Source of the DNA: Streptomyces sp. col6 | GTDB lineage: Bacteria; Actinomycetota; Actinomycetes; Streptomycetales; Streptomycetaceae | DNA length: 64,000 nucleotides | NCBI RefSeq assembly: GCF_008042035.1 | Contig: NZ_RDBL01000027.1 | Span: 101,318-165,317 of the forward strand | Reading direction: 5' to 3' | In this document: piece after piece, positions 25,810 to 34,734 of the stretch | Numbering within the stretch: position 1 is the first letter of the stretch | Layout of the letters: the number at the start of each line of letters is the position of its first letter | Program-made: the position numbers and the translations under genes | The notes under the pieces: model-generated | The model's database searches: none | What the model was told of the DNA's origin: nothing | The model's input: only the letters and a program-made list of their open reading frames with translations

Positions 25810-26200
25810 TCAGCAGCGGTTGCGTCGAGCGATCGAGACGTTCAAAGCGGTGGCGAACAAGCACCAGCCGGCGTAGGGGAGCAGGACGTTGGCGGCGGTG
25901 GAGTCGGAACGCCGCGTGCGGCGGATCAGCTCGGCGTTGCTCACGTCGAGCACGAAGGTTCCGAGGACGCCGCCCCATGGGCTGCGGCGGGCGAAGAACG
26001 CCCAGTTCCACGCCGCGTTCAGAGCCAGGTTGGCCGCGAGGCTCACGGCCAGGCCGCGACGCTCTGGACCTCGAGCACGCTGGAGGGCCCGTCCGCCGCT
26101 CCACGCGATCGATGTGTACAGGGGTTGTCCACACGACCGCGAAGGTCCGAGGCGGGGGCTGCCAGGGCGGCTTGTTCCAGGATGACGGCGTCGGCAGGGG
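25810..26200 (-). pseudogene. TspO/MBR-family membrane protein, frameshifted
   Basis: Reading leftward, KPPWQPPPRTFAVVWTT (the conserved TspO loop-TM2 start) is followed one frame over by LYTSIAWSGGRALQRARG, then SLAANLALNAAWNWAFFARR and VLLPYAGWCLFATALN, the end of the family. An extra C in ACAACCCCTG near 26120 breaks the frame, and the first TM helix is missing upstream. A 78-codon frame (MSLAANLALN...) remains open but lacks half of the barrel. TspO proteins bind tetrapyrroles in membranes; this copy is not functional unless the indel is an error. Confidence 0.75.
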
Positions 26201-26254
26201 TGCCGGTCTCCTCGGCAAGCTCATGAATGTTCGCTGACCCGTGGCTGGGGCCGC

Positions 26255-27469
26255 TCACAGTAGGTCCGCGGCGAGACTGTATTCCGGCAGTGCGATGTCC
26301 CCGGCCTTAGCGAACTGTGCGGCGAGCAGGTTCCGCATAGGCCAGCGGGTCATCTGGCGCATGGAGAGGTCCCGCAGGCGGATGCCGAGCCGGCCCGAAG
26401 GCGCGAATCCAGAGGCGCCGCCGCCCGGCGGGAGCTGCTGGGCCTGGCTCACGTACGGGCGCATCACCTCGTCGTAGCGGCGGAAGGCGATGCGGTGGTC
26501 GCCCTCGGCGGCCGCGAGTTCACCGGCCAGCACGTAGGCGCCGACCAGAGCCAGGCTGGTCCCCAGTCCGGTCAGCGGGGTGGCGCAGTATCCGGCGTCG
26601 CCCAGCAGCGCCACACGGCCGTGCGACCAGCTGTCGAGGCGGACTTGGCCCATGGAGTCGAAGAAGAAGTCCGGGGCGGATTGCATGGCCCGCAGCAGGC
26701 GTGGGGTCTCCCAGCCGACGCCTGCGAAGCGCTGGGCCACGAGTTCCCGCTGGGCGGCGACGTCGCGCCGGTCGTAGGCGATCGGTGCCGAACGGAAGCT
26801 GAGGCCGGCCTTGATCTCGCCGGGGAGACGGCCGGGCCGCGCGGAGGCGACCAGCCCGCCGGGCGCGTTGTGCATCAGGTACCAGCCGTCGAGTTCCAGG
26901 TCGTCGGTGGCTGTGAACCAGGCTGTGTAAAGGCCGAGCGGGTGGACGAACTCCTGCTCCGGGCCGAAGGTCAGCGCGCGTGTTACGGAGTGCGGTCCGT
27001 CCGCGCCGACGACCAGCCCGAACCGGCGCGGCGCGGCTTTCTCGAAGGTGACGCTGACCGCGTCGATGTCCTGATCGATTTCGGTGACGGTGTCGTCGAA
27101 CAGGTACTCCGTGTCCGACAGGGTGGCCTCGTACAGCAGGTGAGCGAGATCGCCGCGGAGGATCTCGATCTCGGAGACGATCCCCTCGCCGCCGAAGCTG
27201 TCGGCGGGCACCCGCGCGGTGGTCCGGCCGGAGGCGTTGACGAGTGCGAGGCCGCGTTGGTCCACGCTCTCGGCCCTGGCCCGGTCCATCAGGCCCATTC
27301 GCTCGATCACGGTGCGGCCGGCGCCGCGCAGATCCACGGTCTGCCCGCCCGGCCGGGGTGCCGGCGCGCGTTCCACGATGGTGACCATGAAGCCTGCCTT
27401 GCGTAGCCAGTACGCCAGCGCGGGCCCGGCGATGCCAGCACCGCAGATTAGTATCTCGTTGTTCTGCAT
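26255..27469 (-). CDS. FAD-dependent monooxygenase
   Basis: 404 residues from ATG 27469. The FAD-binding GxGxxG is ILICGAGIAGPALAYWLRKA, followed by the Glu-Arg of VTIVERA. The internal DG motif is LVVGADGPHSVTRA, and the GD motif is RVALLGDAGYCATPLTGLGT. This is the class A flavoprotein hydroxylase layout (PHBH fold, TetX-like subgroup). It probably hydroxylates an aromatic or polycyclic small molecule, possibly a drug. It is divergent from a GntR-TetR fusion regulator across a 178-base region with palindromes, suggesting ligand-inducible expression. Confidence 0.9.
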   Translation of the reverse strand: MQNNEILICGAGIAGPALAYWLRKAGFMVTIVERAPAPRPGGQTVDLRGAGRTVIERMGLMDRARAESVDQRGLALVNASGRTTARVPADSFGGEGIVSEIEILRGDLAHLLYEATLSDTEYLFDDTVTEIDQDIDAVSVTFEKAAPRRFGLVVGADGPHSVTRALTFGPEQEFVHPLGLYTAWFTATDDLELDGWYLMHNAPGGLVASARPGRLPGEIKAGLSFRSAPIAYDRRDVAAQRELVAQRFAGVGWETPRLLRAMQSAPDFFFDSMGQVRLDSWSHGRVALLGDAGYCATPLTGLGTSLALVGAYVLAGELAAAEGDHRIAFRRYDEVMRPYVSQAQQLPPGGGASGFAPSGRLGIRLRDLSMRQMTRWPMRNLLAAQFAKAGDIALPEYSLAADLL

Positions 27470-27544
27470 GACGTGAATGTACGACGTACGCAAGATAGTG
27501 CGCAAGGATGGAATCGCTTATCAGAATGGGATGTTGGAGGTTGC

Positions 27545-27636
27545 TGCACTAGTACGTAGAAGCGGGGAGGGCGCTCATGTGCGGGGGCCGTCCAGCATTG
27601 ACGCTAGAATGGCACTCATTCAGGTGCACTAGTGCA
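27545..27636. promoter_or_regulatory. Candidate operators between monooxygenase and regulator
   Basis: A perfect 12-bp palindrome TGCACTAGTGCA lies at 27625-27636, directly before the regulator start. A degenerate copy TGCACTAGTACG lies 80 bases upstream at 27545-27556. A third near-palindrome, GTACGACGTAC, is at 27479-27489, just before the monooxygenase ATG. Sites rich in CTAG or TAGTGCA are common for GntR-type regulators. Autoregulation plus control of the monooxygenase is inferred. Confidence 0.6.
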
Positions 27637-27647
27637 GAGGGGTGCCG

Positions 27648-28610
27648 GTGAGCGGACAGGCGGTACCGCGTTACAGCCAGATCGTCGGCGAACTGCGGCA
27701 GTGGATCGAGTCGGGTGAGCTGGCGCCGGGTGATCGCGTGCCCTCGACCCGTGAGATCACCAAGCGGTGGGGTGTCGCGATGGCGACCGCGACCAAGGTG
27801 CTCACCGAGCTGCGCCGCGAGGGGATGGTCCGTGCCGTCCCCGGCGTCGGGACGGTCGTGGCAGCCCCGAGCCGCCCGGTGAGGGCCGCCCGACCAGCTG
27901 CCGCCGCGCCCCCGGGCGGGCCTTCGAATGCGTCCTCGAACCAGGCGGCGCTCACGCTCGGACGGATCGTCGGTGCCGCCGTCACGGTCGCCGACACGGA
28001 GGGGCTGGCCGCAGTCTCGATGCGCCGGGTGGCCGCCGAGCTCGGGGTGTCGACCATGTCGCTGTACCGGCACGTGGACGACAAGGACGACCTGCTGACG
28101 CGAATGATGGACACGGTCATCGCGGAGCGCCCGTTGCCCGCCGACCCGCCGGAAGGCTGGCGCGAGGCGATCGAGTTGGCGGCTCGGCAGCTCTGGGATC
28201 TGTTCCGCGGCCACCCTTGGCTCGCACCGGCTCTGTCGGTGACCCGCCCTCAGATGATCACCTCGGCGCTGCCGTACAGCGAGTGGATTCTTGCCACCCT
28301 GCACGCCCACGGACTCGATCTGCAGTCCGCCTTTACCGCGCACCTCATGCTGCTCAATTACGCCCGTGGTATCGCCGTCAACCTGGAGTCGGAGCGAGAG
28401 GCCGAGGCGCACAGCGGGCTCGACAGCGAGGCGTGGATGGATACCCAGGAGCCCGCGTTCCTGGCGATTCTGGCCACCGGCCGTTTCCCCGCGCTCTCCC
28501 GCCTTGCCACGGCCGGTTACGACCTCGACCTCGACGCCTTCTTCGAGTTCGGCCTCCAGCGCCTCCTCGACGGCCTTGCCTCACTCCTCAACGAGAGTTC
28601 CGCCGATTGA
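27648..28610 (+). CDS. GntR-TetR fusion transcriptional regulator
   Basis: 320 residues from GTG 27648 (AGAGG 7 bases upstream; GTG 27642 is too close). Residues 5-70 are a GntR winged helix (YSQIVGELRQWIESGELAPG, then RVPSTREITKRWGVAMATAT and GTVVAAP). An Ala/Pro linker follows, then a complete TetR HTH (VTVADTEGLAAVSMRRVAAE, LGVSTMSLYRHVDDKDDLL) and a helical TetR ligand domain. Two different DNA-binding domains in one chain are a known but uncommon actinobacterial architecture. The divergent monooxygenase is the likely target; the ligand may be its substrate. Confidence 0.9.
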   Translation: MSGQAVPRYSQIVGELRQWIESGELAPGDRVPSTREITKRWGVAMATATKVLTELRREGMVRAVPGVGTVVAAPSRPVRAARPAAAAPPGGPSNASSNQAALTLGRIVGAAVTVADTEGLAAVSMRRVAAELGVSTMSLYRHVDDKDDLLTRMMDTVIAERPLPADPPEGWREAIELAARQLWDLFRGHPWLAPALSVTRPQMITSALPYSEWILATLHAHGLDLQSAFTAHLMLLNYARGIAVNLESEREAEAHSGLDSEAWMDTQEPAFLAILATGRFPALSRLATAGYDLDLDAFFEFGLQRLLDGLASLLNESSAD

Positions 28611-28825
28611 ACGGAAAACTCGAGGCCCCCTACCACCGACACGCAAAGGCGCGGCGCCGCATCGGACTCGGCCTCGGGACCGTGACGTCACAGACTTGGC
28701 TCAGGTTTTTCGTCTCGGCATCGGCACCTGCGGAGATACTCCAGCCAGGGGTCCCGTACGGCCTCTGCGACGAGACTGTGTGCGACTGTCATCCGCAAGT
28801 CAGCTGCATGATCCGAAGGGGGCGT

Positions 28826-29064
28826 TCAGGCCGCTGGGCGGATCCGGCCACCGGTTGCCTTTCGCAACGCGGCCTCCAGCCGGTCGCGGGCCTCGGTCTG
28901 GGCAGCGATCCGTTCGTTGAGGACCGCCAACCGTTCCAATGCGACCCGCAGGCCGTTTCCGAGGGCGGTGCGGCGGCCACGTCGCCGTCCAGGCACGGCA
29001 GGAACACCCGCACGTCGTCCAAGGTTAGCCCGGCGACCGGCAGGTAGCGGATATTCGGCCTCAC
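28826..29064 (-). pseudogene. MerR-family regulator remnant
   Basis: One frame gives VAGLTLDDVRVFLPCLDGDV and the next gives RVALERLAVLNERIAAQTEA then RDRLEAALRKATGG to the stop at 28826. Together they form the end of the MerR HTH and the dimerisation coiled coil. The first helix-turn-helix part is missing and a frameshift lies near 28960. Confidence 0.6.
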
Positions 29065-29179
29065 GACTTGCTCCGTAGCGCTTGGTCGACCTGACTGGTC
29101 CGGTTCTGCTCGGGTAGCCGGCGCCAGCGGGCGAAGGCGGAGCTGGCCTGGGTGGCGTTCTCTTCGGGGTACGCGCGCA

Positions 29180-29340
29180 CGCCGCTGACTCGGAGGGTGG
29201 CATCCACGCCGCCGGGTCCTTGTCGGCCTTCGACCGTTTGGTCTTCGCGGTAACCGCGACCAGGGAGCGCTCTGCCGCCCGGTCGTTGGCGTAGGCCTGG
29301 CGGCGTTCGGGGGCCCAGTCGTAGGCGCCAGCTGGCGGGG
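29180..29340 (-). pseudogene. HNH endonuclease (DUF1524) scrap 2
   Basis: Reads GAYDWAPERRQAYANDRAAE, then SLVAVTAKTKRSKADKDPAA and WMPPSES. This is the conserved second half of the secreted HNH/DUF1524 family (RRxAYANDxxxxLxAVxxxxNRSKxDxDPAxWxPP). The DVDH active-site strand and the C terminus are both lost. It abuts the MerR remnant. Confidence 0.65.
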
Positions 29341-29491
29341 AGCGTAATTCGAAGTGTGCGGCGTTCCGGGTGGTGCCCCGCTTGCCGGGAGCCAGCCGAC
29401 CCCACTACCTGACGGCTCGTGACCGCCGGCCTCCCGCGCCTTCGTGACAACGGCATTCAGCGCATGCGGTTCAGGGTGTTGCTGATGGATG

Positions 29492-30142
29492 TCAGGAGTT
29501 GCGTGGGGTTATCAGGCCGGATTCGTAGGCGAGGATCACGAGCTGGGCGCGGTCGCGGGCGTGGAGTTTGGTCATGGCCCGGTTGACGTGGGTTTTCGCG
29601 GTCAGTGGGCTGATCAGCATGTGGTCCGCGATCTCGTCGTTGGACAGGCCCTGCGCCACCAGTGCGACGGCCTCGCGTTCTCGGGCGGTCAGCCCTTCCA
29701 GCCCCTGCCCGATGGTATTCGGGAGTGGCTGGGTGACGTACCGGTTGATGAGCTTGCGGGTGATCGAGGGTGCGAGGAGGGCGGCGACGCGGACGGCGTG
29801 CAGGAAGTCCTCCGGCTCGATGTCCTTGACGAGGAATCCGGCGGCGCCGGCGGACAGGGCGTTGAAGACGTATTCGTCCAGGCCGTAGTTGGTGAGGATG
29901 ACGACGTGGACGCCCGCTAGTTCCGGGTCGGCTGCGATGCGCCGGGTCGTCTCGATGCCGTCGAGGACCGGCATCTGGATGTCGATGAGGGCGACGTCGG
30001 GCAGGTGCTCTCCGGCGAGCGCCAGGCCCTCCTGGCCGTTGGCGGCTTCGGCCACGACCTCGATGTCGTCTTCGAGGTCGAGGAACGCACCGAATCCGCT
30101 GCGGATGAGCGGCTGGTCGTCGACCAGCAGGACACGGATCAC
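29492..30142 (-). CDS. NarL/LuxR-type response regulator
   Basis: 216 residues from ATG 30142. Receiver domain: acidic pair in VLLVDDQPLIRSGF, phospho-acceptor Asp in VALIDIQMPVLDG, Thr in VVILTNYG and Lys in GFLVKDIEPED. The C-terminal LuxR HTH is LTAREREAVALVAQGLSNDE, then SPLTAKTHVNRAMTKL. Its ATG overlaps the stop of the upstream kinase gene (ATGA), so the pair is translated together. It is a DNA-binding activator or repressor; the target may be the divergent DUF6223 gene or the APC permease nearby. Confidence 0.93.
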   Translation of the reverse strand: MIRVLLVDDQPLIRSGFGAFLDLEDDIEVVAEAANGQEGLALAGEHLPDVALIDIQMPVLDGIETTRRIAADPELAGVHVVILTNYGLDEYVFNALSAGAAGFLVKDIEPEDFLHAVRVAALLAPSITRKLINRYVTQPLPNTIGQGLEGLTAREREAVALVAQGLSNDEIADHMLISPLTAKTHVNRAMTKLHARDRAQLVILAYESGLITPRNS

Positions 30143-31266
30143 GAGGCCGTCTCCAAGGGGAGCTCGGCCCGGACGGTGAAGCCGCCCTCGCCGCGCGGTG
30201 CTGCCCGGAGCCGGCCTCCGAGGACAGTGACGCGTTCGCGCATCCCGAGCAGGCCGATGCCGGGCACCGGGGTGTCGTCCGGCGTGGCTTTGCCGTCGTC
30301 ATCCACCTGCAGGGCGACGGTGTCCGGGCGGTAGTCGATGTGGACCGATGCCGTGGTGGCTTCCGCGTGACGGGCGATGTTGGTGAGGGACTCCTGGACG
30401 ATCCGGTAGAGGGTGCGGCCCACCGCGGCCGGTACGTCGTGCTGCCGACCCTGGATCGTCAGCGTCGCCTGCAGACCTGTCTTGCTGGCCCGTTCCACCA
30501 GTTCGGGGATGTGGTCGAGGCCGTGCGGTGGGGTGGTGTCGTCGTCGCGCAGCGCCTCCAGAGTGGCGCGGAGTTCGCGGGACGCCTCCCGGCCGGCCTC
30601 CCGGATGGCCAGCAGGGCCTCAGGGACTTCTTCGCCCCGCTTGCGGGCCACATGCACGGCCGCTTCGGACTGCACCTTGATCACCGAGATCTGGTGGGTG
30701 AGCGAATCGTGCAGCTCCCGCGCGATGTGCAGCCGCTCCTCATCGGCGCGGCGCCGTGCGGTCTCTTCCCGGGTGCGTTCGGCTTCGTCGGCCCGGCGTT
30801 CGGCCTGCCGGAGGGCTTCGCCGGCGGCGCCGGCGGCGATGAGCCAGGCGATTTGGAGGGCGCCGCGGGCCTGCGCGAATGCCTCGCCCGTGTCGTGCAG
30901 GCCCGCGGCGAGGGCCGCGAGGGGGAGCGCGGCCAGCACGGCCACGCTCACCGCCACCGTGACGACGCGGTGCCCCGCCCGCATGGCCGCGTACACCGCG
31001 AAGAGGAACGCGACGGCAGCCACATCGAACCCTGCCGCCTGGTACCCCACCGCGCACAGCCCGGTGACGGCCAGGACAGCAACCGGAGCCCGGCGCCCGG
31101 CCGCCAGCGCCAAGCCGCCCACCGCCAACAGCACATGACCGAGCAGGCCGAGGCTGGTGGTGGAGTGCTGCCCGGACAGCCCGGTGACCAGCAGCGCCGC
31201 CGCCACGCCTATGGCGATCAGCCAGTCTCTGACACCGGCCCGTACTCGGAACCGTCCTTTGCTCAT
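30139..31266 (-). CDS. Sensor histidine kinase (HisKA_3 / NarX type)
   Basis: 375 residues from ATG 31266. The first 150 residues hold about four to five TM helices (WLIAIGVAAALLVTGLSG, LLGHVLLAVGGLALAAG and others) and no large extracellular loop, as in membrane-stress or cell-envelope sensors. A dimerisation helix with the phospho-acceptor His follows (RLHIARELHDSLTHQISVIK). The ATPase domain has VGRTLYRIVQESLTNIARHA (N box) and VPGIGLLGMRERV (G box). It pairs with the response regulator with a 4-base overlap. An upstream in-frame ATG at 31293 is a less likely start. Confidence 0.92.
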   Translation of the reverse strand: MSKGRFRVRAGVRDWLIAIGVAAALLVTGLSGQHSTTSLGLLGHVLLAVGGLALAAGRRAPVAVLAVTGLCAVGYQAAGFDVAAVAFLFAVYAAMRAGHRVVTVAVSVAVLAALPLAALAAGLHDTGEAFAQARGALQIAWLIAAGAAGEALRQAERRADEAERTREETARRRADEERLHIARELHDSLTHQISVIKVQSEAAVHVARKRGEEVPEALLAIREAGREASRELRATLEALRDDDTTPPHGLDHIPELVERASKTGLQATLTIQGRQHDVPAAVGRTLYRIVQESLTNIARHAEATTASVHIDYRPDTVALQVDDDGKATPDDTPVPGIGLLGMRERVTVLGGRLRAAPRGEGGFTVRAELPLETAS

Positions 31267-31462
31267 GCGCGCACCGTAGCCGGAGGCTGCCATGGGCGAA
31301 TCCCGCTCGCGAACGAGCGGCCGGCTACCACGCACGCAGTAGCTCCGCGGCACCTGCCGCGTCCGTGGTACCGCGAAGTGACTGCGCCTGCCGGACGAAC
31401 TGCGGCGGTCCGGCCGACATGCTCGAACCACATCCAGTCGTGGGAAGAGAAGGAGCACCCTG

Positions 31463-31885
31463 ATGTCCGCTCGTCGCCTGTTCGCCGCCTCCGCGACCGC
31501 CCTGCTCGGCGGGCTCGGTCTTGCCACACCAGCAGCAGCGCACGACTCGGTCCAGCCCTTCGCGGCCAGCGTCACGGACTTCAGCCTCGGGCGGCTCGGA
31601 GCCACCACCGGCGGGCTGCTGGGGCTGGCCGCCGTGATCGTCGCTGTGCTGGCGGTGAGACGACCCGCCGGTCGTCTCGGCGCCGCCAACGGGACGCTTG
31701 GGGCCAAGGCGGCCGTGGTCGCGGGGCTGATCGCCATGGCCCTCGGCGGGCTGGTCGCGGCCAACGCTGACGGCGGTCTCGGCACCGGCAACGGGCTGGG
31801 CGGAGCATACGTGGCCCTGCTGCTGGGGCTGGCCGGCACTGCGCTGGGCGGGCGGGCTCTGACACGCTCCCGCTGCACCCGTTGA
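31463..31885 (+). CDS. DUF6223 family membrane protein
   Basis: 140 residues from ATG 31463, with AAGGAG 6 bases upstream. An N-terminal signal-like segment (RRLFAASATALLGGLGLATP with AAAHDS) is followed by three hydrophobic helices (LLGLAAVIVAVLAV, AAVVAGLIAMALGGLVAAN, VALLLGLAGTALGG). The NADGGLGTGNGLGG loop between the last two is characteristic of the Streptomyces DUF6223 group. Function unknown. It is divergent from the two-component system, consistent with being one of its targets, and convergent with the permease gene. Confidence 0.8.
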   Translation: MSARRLFAASATALLGGLGLATPAAAHDSVQPFAASVTDFSLGRLGATTGGLLGLAAVIVAVLAVRRPAGRLGAANGTLGAKAAVVAGLIAMALGGLVAANADGGLGTGNGLGGAYVALLLGLAGTALGGRALTRSRCTR

Positions 31886-31912
31886 CGCCAGCAGATCCGC
31901 GTTCTGCCGCGG

Positions 31913-33184
31913 TCACGCCCTGCGGGCGGTCACCGCGCGACGTACCGCGTACGCGGCGGCGCCGGCGGCCAGCACGACAGCGCCGGAGATCACCGAGGAG
32001 GCCGGCAGGGCGAACGCGAGCATGAGGCAGCCGGCCAGTCCGACGGCCGAGACGATCCGCGCCGGGCGGCCCTCGTCCGGGGTGAGGGTCCAGGCGGAGG
32101 CGTTGGCGATGGCGTAGTAGGCGAGTACCCCGAAGGAGGAGAAGCCGATCGCCCCGCGGACGTCGGTGGTCGCGGCGAGTACGGCGACGACCGCGCCGAC
32201 TACGAGTTCGGCGCGGTGGGGCACCTGGAACTTCGAGTGGACGGCGGCCAGGGCGTGCGGGAGGTGGTGGTCGCGGGCCATCGCCAGGGTCGTGCGCGAG
32301 ACCCCGAGGATCAGGGCGAGGAGCGAGCCGAGCGCGGCCACCGCGGCGCCCACCCGTACGACCGGTGCCAGCCAGTCCGCGCCTGCGGTCCGTGCGGCGT
32401 CCGACAGCGGAGCGGTGGCGGACGCCAGCCCCTGCGGGTCCAGCACGAGCAGGACGGCGACGGCGACGGCCGCGTAGACGAAGAGTGCGATGCCGAGGGC
32501 GAGCGGAATGGCCCGCGGGATGGTGCGGGCGGGGTCGCGGACTTCCTCCCCGAGCGTGGCGATGCGGGCGTAGCCGGCGAAGGCGAAGAACAGCAGGCCC
32601 GCCGCCTGGAGCACCCCGCCGAAGGTCGCGTCGTCACCGATGCCGAGCCGGGCCGCGTCCGCGTCGCCAGAGGTGACCGCGGCGACCGCCACCGCCGCCA
32701 GCACGGCCAGGACCACGGCGACAATGATCCGGGTCAGCCAGGCGGACTTCTGCACCCCGGCGTAGTTGACGGCGGTCGGCACCACCACGGCCGCGGCCGC
32801 GACCGCGTGCGCCTGACCGGGCCACACGTACGAACCGACGGTCAGCGCCATCGCCGCACAGGAGGCGGTCTTGCCGACCACGAACGCCCATCCGGCGAGG
32901 TAGCCCCAGAACTCGCCCAGCCGCTCCCGCCCGTAGACATACGTACCGCCGGAGGCGGGATAGCGGGCGGCCAGGCGCGCCGAGGACATCGCGTTGCAGT
33001 ACGCCACCACCGCCGCCAGCGCCAAGCCGAGCAGCAGCCCCGACCCGGCCGCACCCGCCGCCGGAGCCAGGGAAGCGAAAATCCCCGCCCCGATCATCGA
33101 CCCCAGGCCGATCACCACGGCGTCGAACACACCCAGGTGCCGCTTCAACTCACTCGCGCCCAAAGACCCCGAACCCCCACCCAT
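31913..33184 (-). CDS. APC-family amino acid/polyamine permease
   Basis: 423 residues from ATG 33184, with about 12 TM helices. TM1 carries the APC signature VVIGLGSMIGAGIFASLAPA. ARYPASGGTYVYGRERLGEF follows, with the helix-TM3 motif, and TLGEEVRDPARTIPRAIPLA is the conserved loop after TM6. It transports an amino acid or amine with protons or by exchange; specificity cannot be read. An upstream GTG/ATG extension is possible. No partner gene is evident. Confidence 0.9.
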   Translation of the reverse strand: MGGGSGSLGASELKRHLGVFDAVVIGLGSMIGAGIFASLAPAAGAAGSGLLLGLALAAVVAYCNAMSSARLAARYPASGGTYVYGRERLGEFWGYLAGWAFVVGKTASCAAMALTVGSYVWPGQAHAVAAAAVVVPTAVNYAGVQKSAWLTRIIVAVVLAVLAAVAVAAVTSGDADAARLGIGDDATFGGVLQAAGLLFFAFAGYARIATLGEEVRDPARTIPRAIPLALGIALFVYAAVAVAVLLVLDPQGLASATAPLSDAARTAGADWLAPVVRVGAAVAALGSLLALILGVSRTTLAMARDHHLPHALAAVHSKFQVPHRAELVVGAVVAVLAATTDVRGAIGFSSFGVLAYYAIANASAWTLTPDEGRPARIVSAVGLAGCLMLAFALPASSVISGAVVLAAGAAAYAVRRAVTARRA

Positions 33185-33327
33185 CACTCGCTCCAAACCC
33201 CACTCCGGCAGATCTACCGGCGCACCGTATAGGAGCGAGGTGCCGCGACAGGGGGCGCACCCGGATGGGCAGAGACGGCGACGTGCCACCAGGCCCGGGA
33301 GGAATAGCGCAGCCTACTCAGAGATGC

Positions 33328-33690
33328 CTACGGCGCGGGCTCGTAGACGACGGTCGTGTTGGCGCGATCTTCGGCGAGTCCGAGGAGAGCCTGGCGCTCG
33401 GCCTCGTCGACGGCCAAGTGCCAGTGCAATTTCGTGCCGACCCAGGTCGCGGCGTAAGTGCAGTGGTAGGAGCCGTCCGACGGCAGCCACTCGGCCGGGT
33501 CCTTGTCACTCCTGGAGCGGTTGGAGGCGGCGGAGACCGCGATCAGCGTGTCCGGGCTCTTCTGGTCGTTCGCGTACGCCTCCCGCCGCGCCGCGGACCA
33601 GGGGGTCTGTTCCGAGTCGTAGACCTCGGCGAGCGGGACGAAGTGGTCGACGTCGAGGCGGGCCGCGTCGGTGACGACCAGGTTGTCTTA
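33328..33690 (-). pseudogene. HNH endonuclease (DUF1524) C-terminal half, truncated at repeat junction
   Basis: About 119 codons: RLDVDHFVPLAEVYDSEQTP (the HNH/DUF1524 active-site strand), RREAYANDQKSPDTLIAVSA, RSDKDPAEWLPSDGSYHCTY, then ATWVGTKLHWHLAVDEAERQ and a normal stop at 33328. The reading frame opens only after a TAA at 33688-33690, 9 bases from the border of the duplicated 571-bp block, so the N-terminal half and signal peptide were removed there. The catalytic His remains but no start codon does. Confidence 0.8.
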
Positions 33691-33698
33691 CTGATCGT

Positions 33699-34269
33699 CC
33701 GCGCCGGTCAATGGCTGTATGAAGCAGCGCCGTTCGGCATGACGCCCGACGAGTTCTCGGCACTCTGCTGGCCCGGCGGAGGCAGACGAGACCACCCGGC
33801 TGGACTCTCGTCATCCCCGCACCAATCCACACACCCGGCCGGCAACGAATCACTCTGTATGAGCCCGCTGAAAATCACACCGGACGAAACCCCCGCCGGC
33901 CCCGCACTGCAAGTGATTGGCGAACTCGACTACGCAAGTTCCGCCGCCCTGAGCCTTAGGACCGAGGCCCTCCGTCTCTCCCCGGGACAGCGCCTGGTCG
34001 TCGACCTGTCCGGTGTGGAGTTCTGCGACTCCACTGGCATCACGGCCCTCCTCGCTGCCCGCCAGCACGCTCAAGCGGCAGGAGCCACCATGGTTTTGGA
34101 TGCTGTGCCGACGCACCTGATACGCATCTTCACCCTGACAGGCCTGGACCAGGTCTTTACATTTCGCCCCGGTGACTTAGCTTGACCAGTTCGGTGAGGC
34201 GTCCGAACTCCGGTTTCGGCCGGACGACGATCCGCTGGGCCACTTCGATCCCTGCTGTGACCCGCCGCC
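33699..34269 (+). repeat. 571-bp direct repeat, copy B
   Basis: Second copy of 19139-19709, about 99% identical without gaps. The left border truncates an HNH endonuclease gene and the right border runs into a TPR-protein relic, neither of which is present beside copy A. Copy B therefore looks like the arriving copy. Confidence 0.9.
33859..34185 (+). CDS. STAS-domain anti-sigma factor antagonist, copy B
   Basis: 108 residues, the same protein as at 19299 except Gln for His near residue 18 (LQVIGELDYASSAALSLRTE). The phosphorylatable Ser in EFCDSTGITAL is kept, so both copies should be functional. Upstream DNA for about 160 bases is shared with copy A, so both probably have the same promoter, if it lies within the block. 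Confidence 0.85.
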   Translation: MSPLKITPDETPAGPALQVIGELDYASSAALSLRTEALRLSPGQRLVVDLSGVEFCDSTGITALLAARQHAQAAGATMVLDAVPTHLIRIFTLTGLDQVFTFRPGDLA

Positions 34270-34317
34270 TGCAGCGGCGTCGACGAGGCGGCGAAGAGGC
34301 CCTGGCACTGCGTGATA

Positions 34318-34530
34318 CGCGGCGCAGCACATCGCCAGGCTGCTCGCCGACGCCGGGCGCACCAAGGAAGCCGTCACCATCCTTCAGTAGCATGACCGCA
34401 AGAACAGCCACGACCTGGCCGGCTGCCTCGTCGACGTCGGGCGGATCGGCGAAGTCCTGGCCGTTCTCCACCAGCCGCCCGCCAAAGCGGCGACGCCCCC
34501 CGGGGCGGCAGGAACCTTCGCTCTGAGGCC
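34318..34530 (+). pseudogene. TPR-like protein fragment with nonsense codon
   Basis: Reads QHIARLLADAGRTKEAVTIL, then a TAG at 34388-34390 in place of the expected Gln codon, then KNSHDLAGCLVDVGRIGEVL and AVLHQ. These are two helical repeats of a Streptomyces tetratricopeptide protein. Only about 60 codons remain. Confidence 0.55.
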
Positions 34531-34734
34531 CTGCCCGGTTTCGAACGTGTTGGGATGGCGGCCGCCGCCCGGAGGGATTGAAGAGCCGCGCGTGCGGCTG
34601 CGGTTCTCGCCTGCAGTCGAGCCCGGCGCGGGCAGGCGATCCGCCCATCGAAAGTTGTTGCCCCGCGCCGTAGCGGGTAGCACATAGTGGAGCGACATTC
34701 GATTGATCTGCTGAGCACCTTGGAGCATGCGGCC

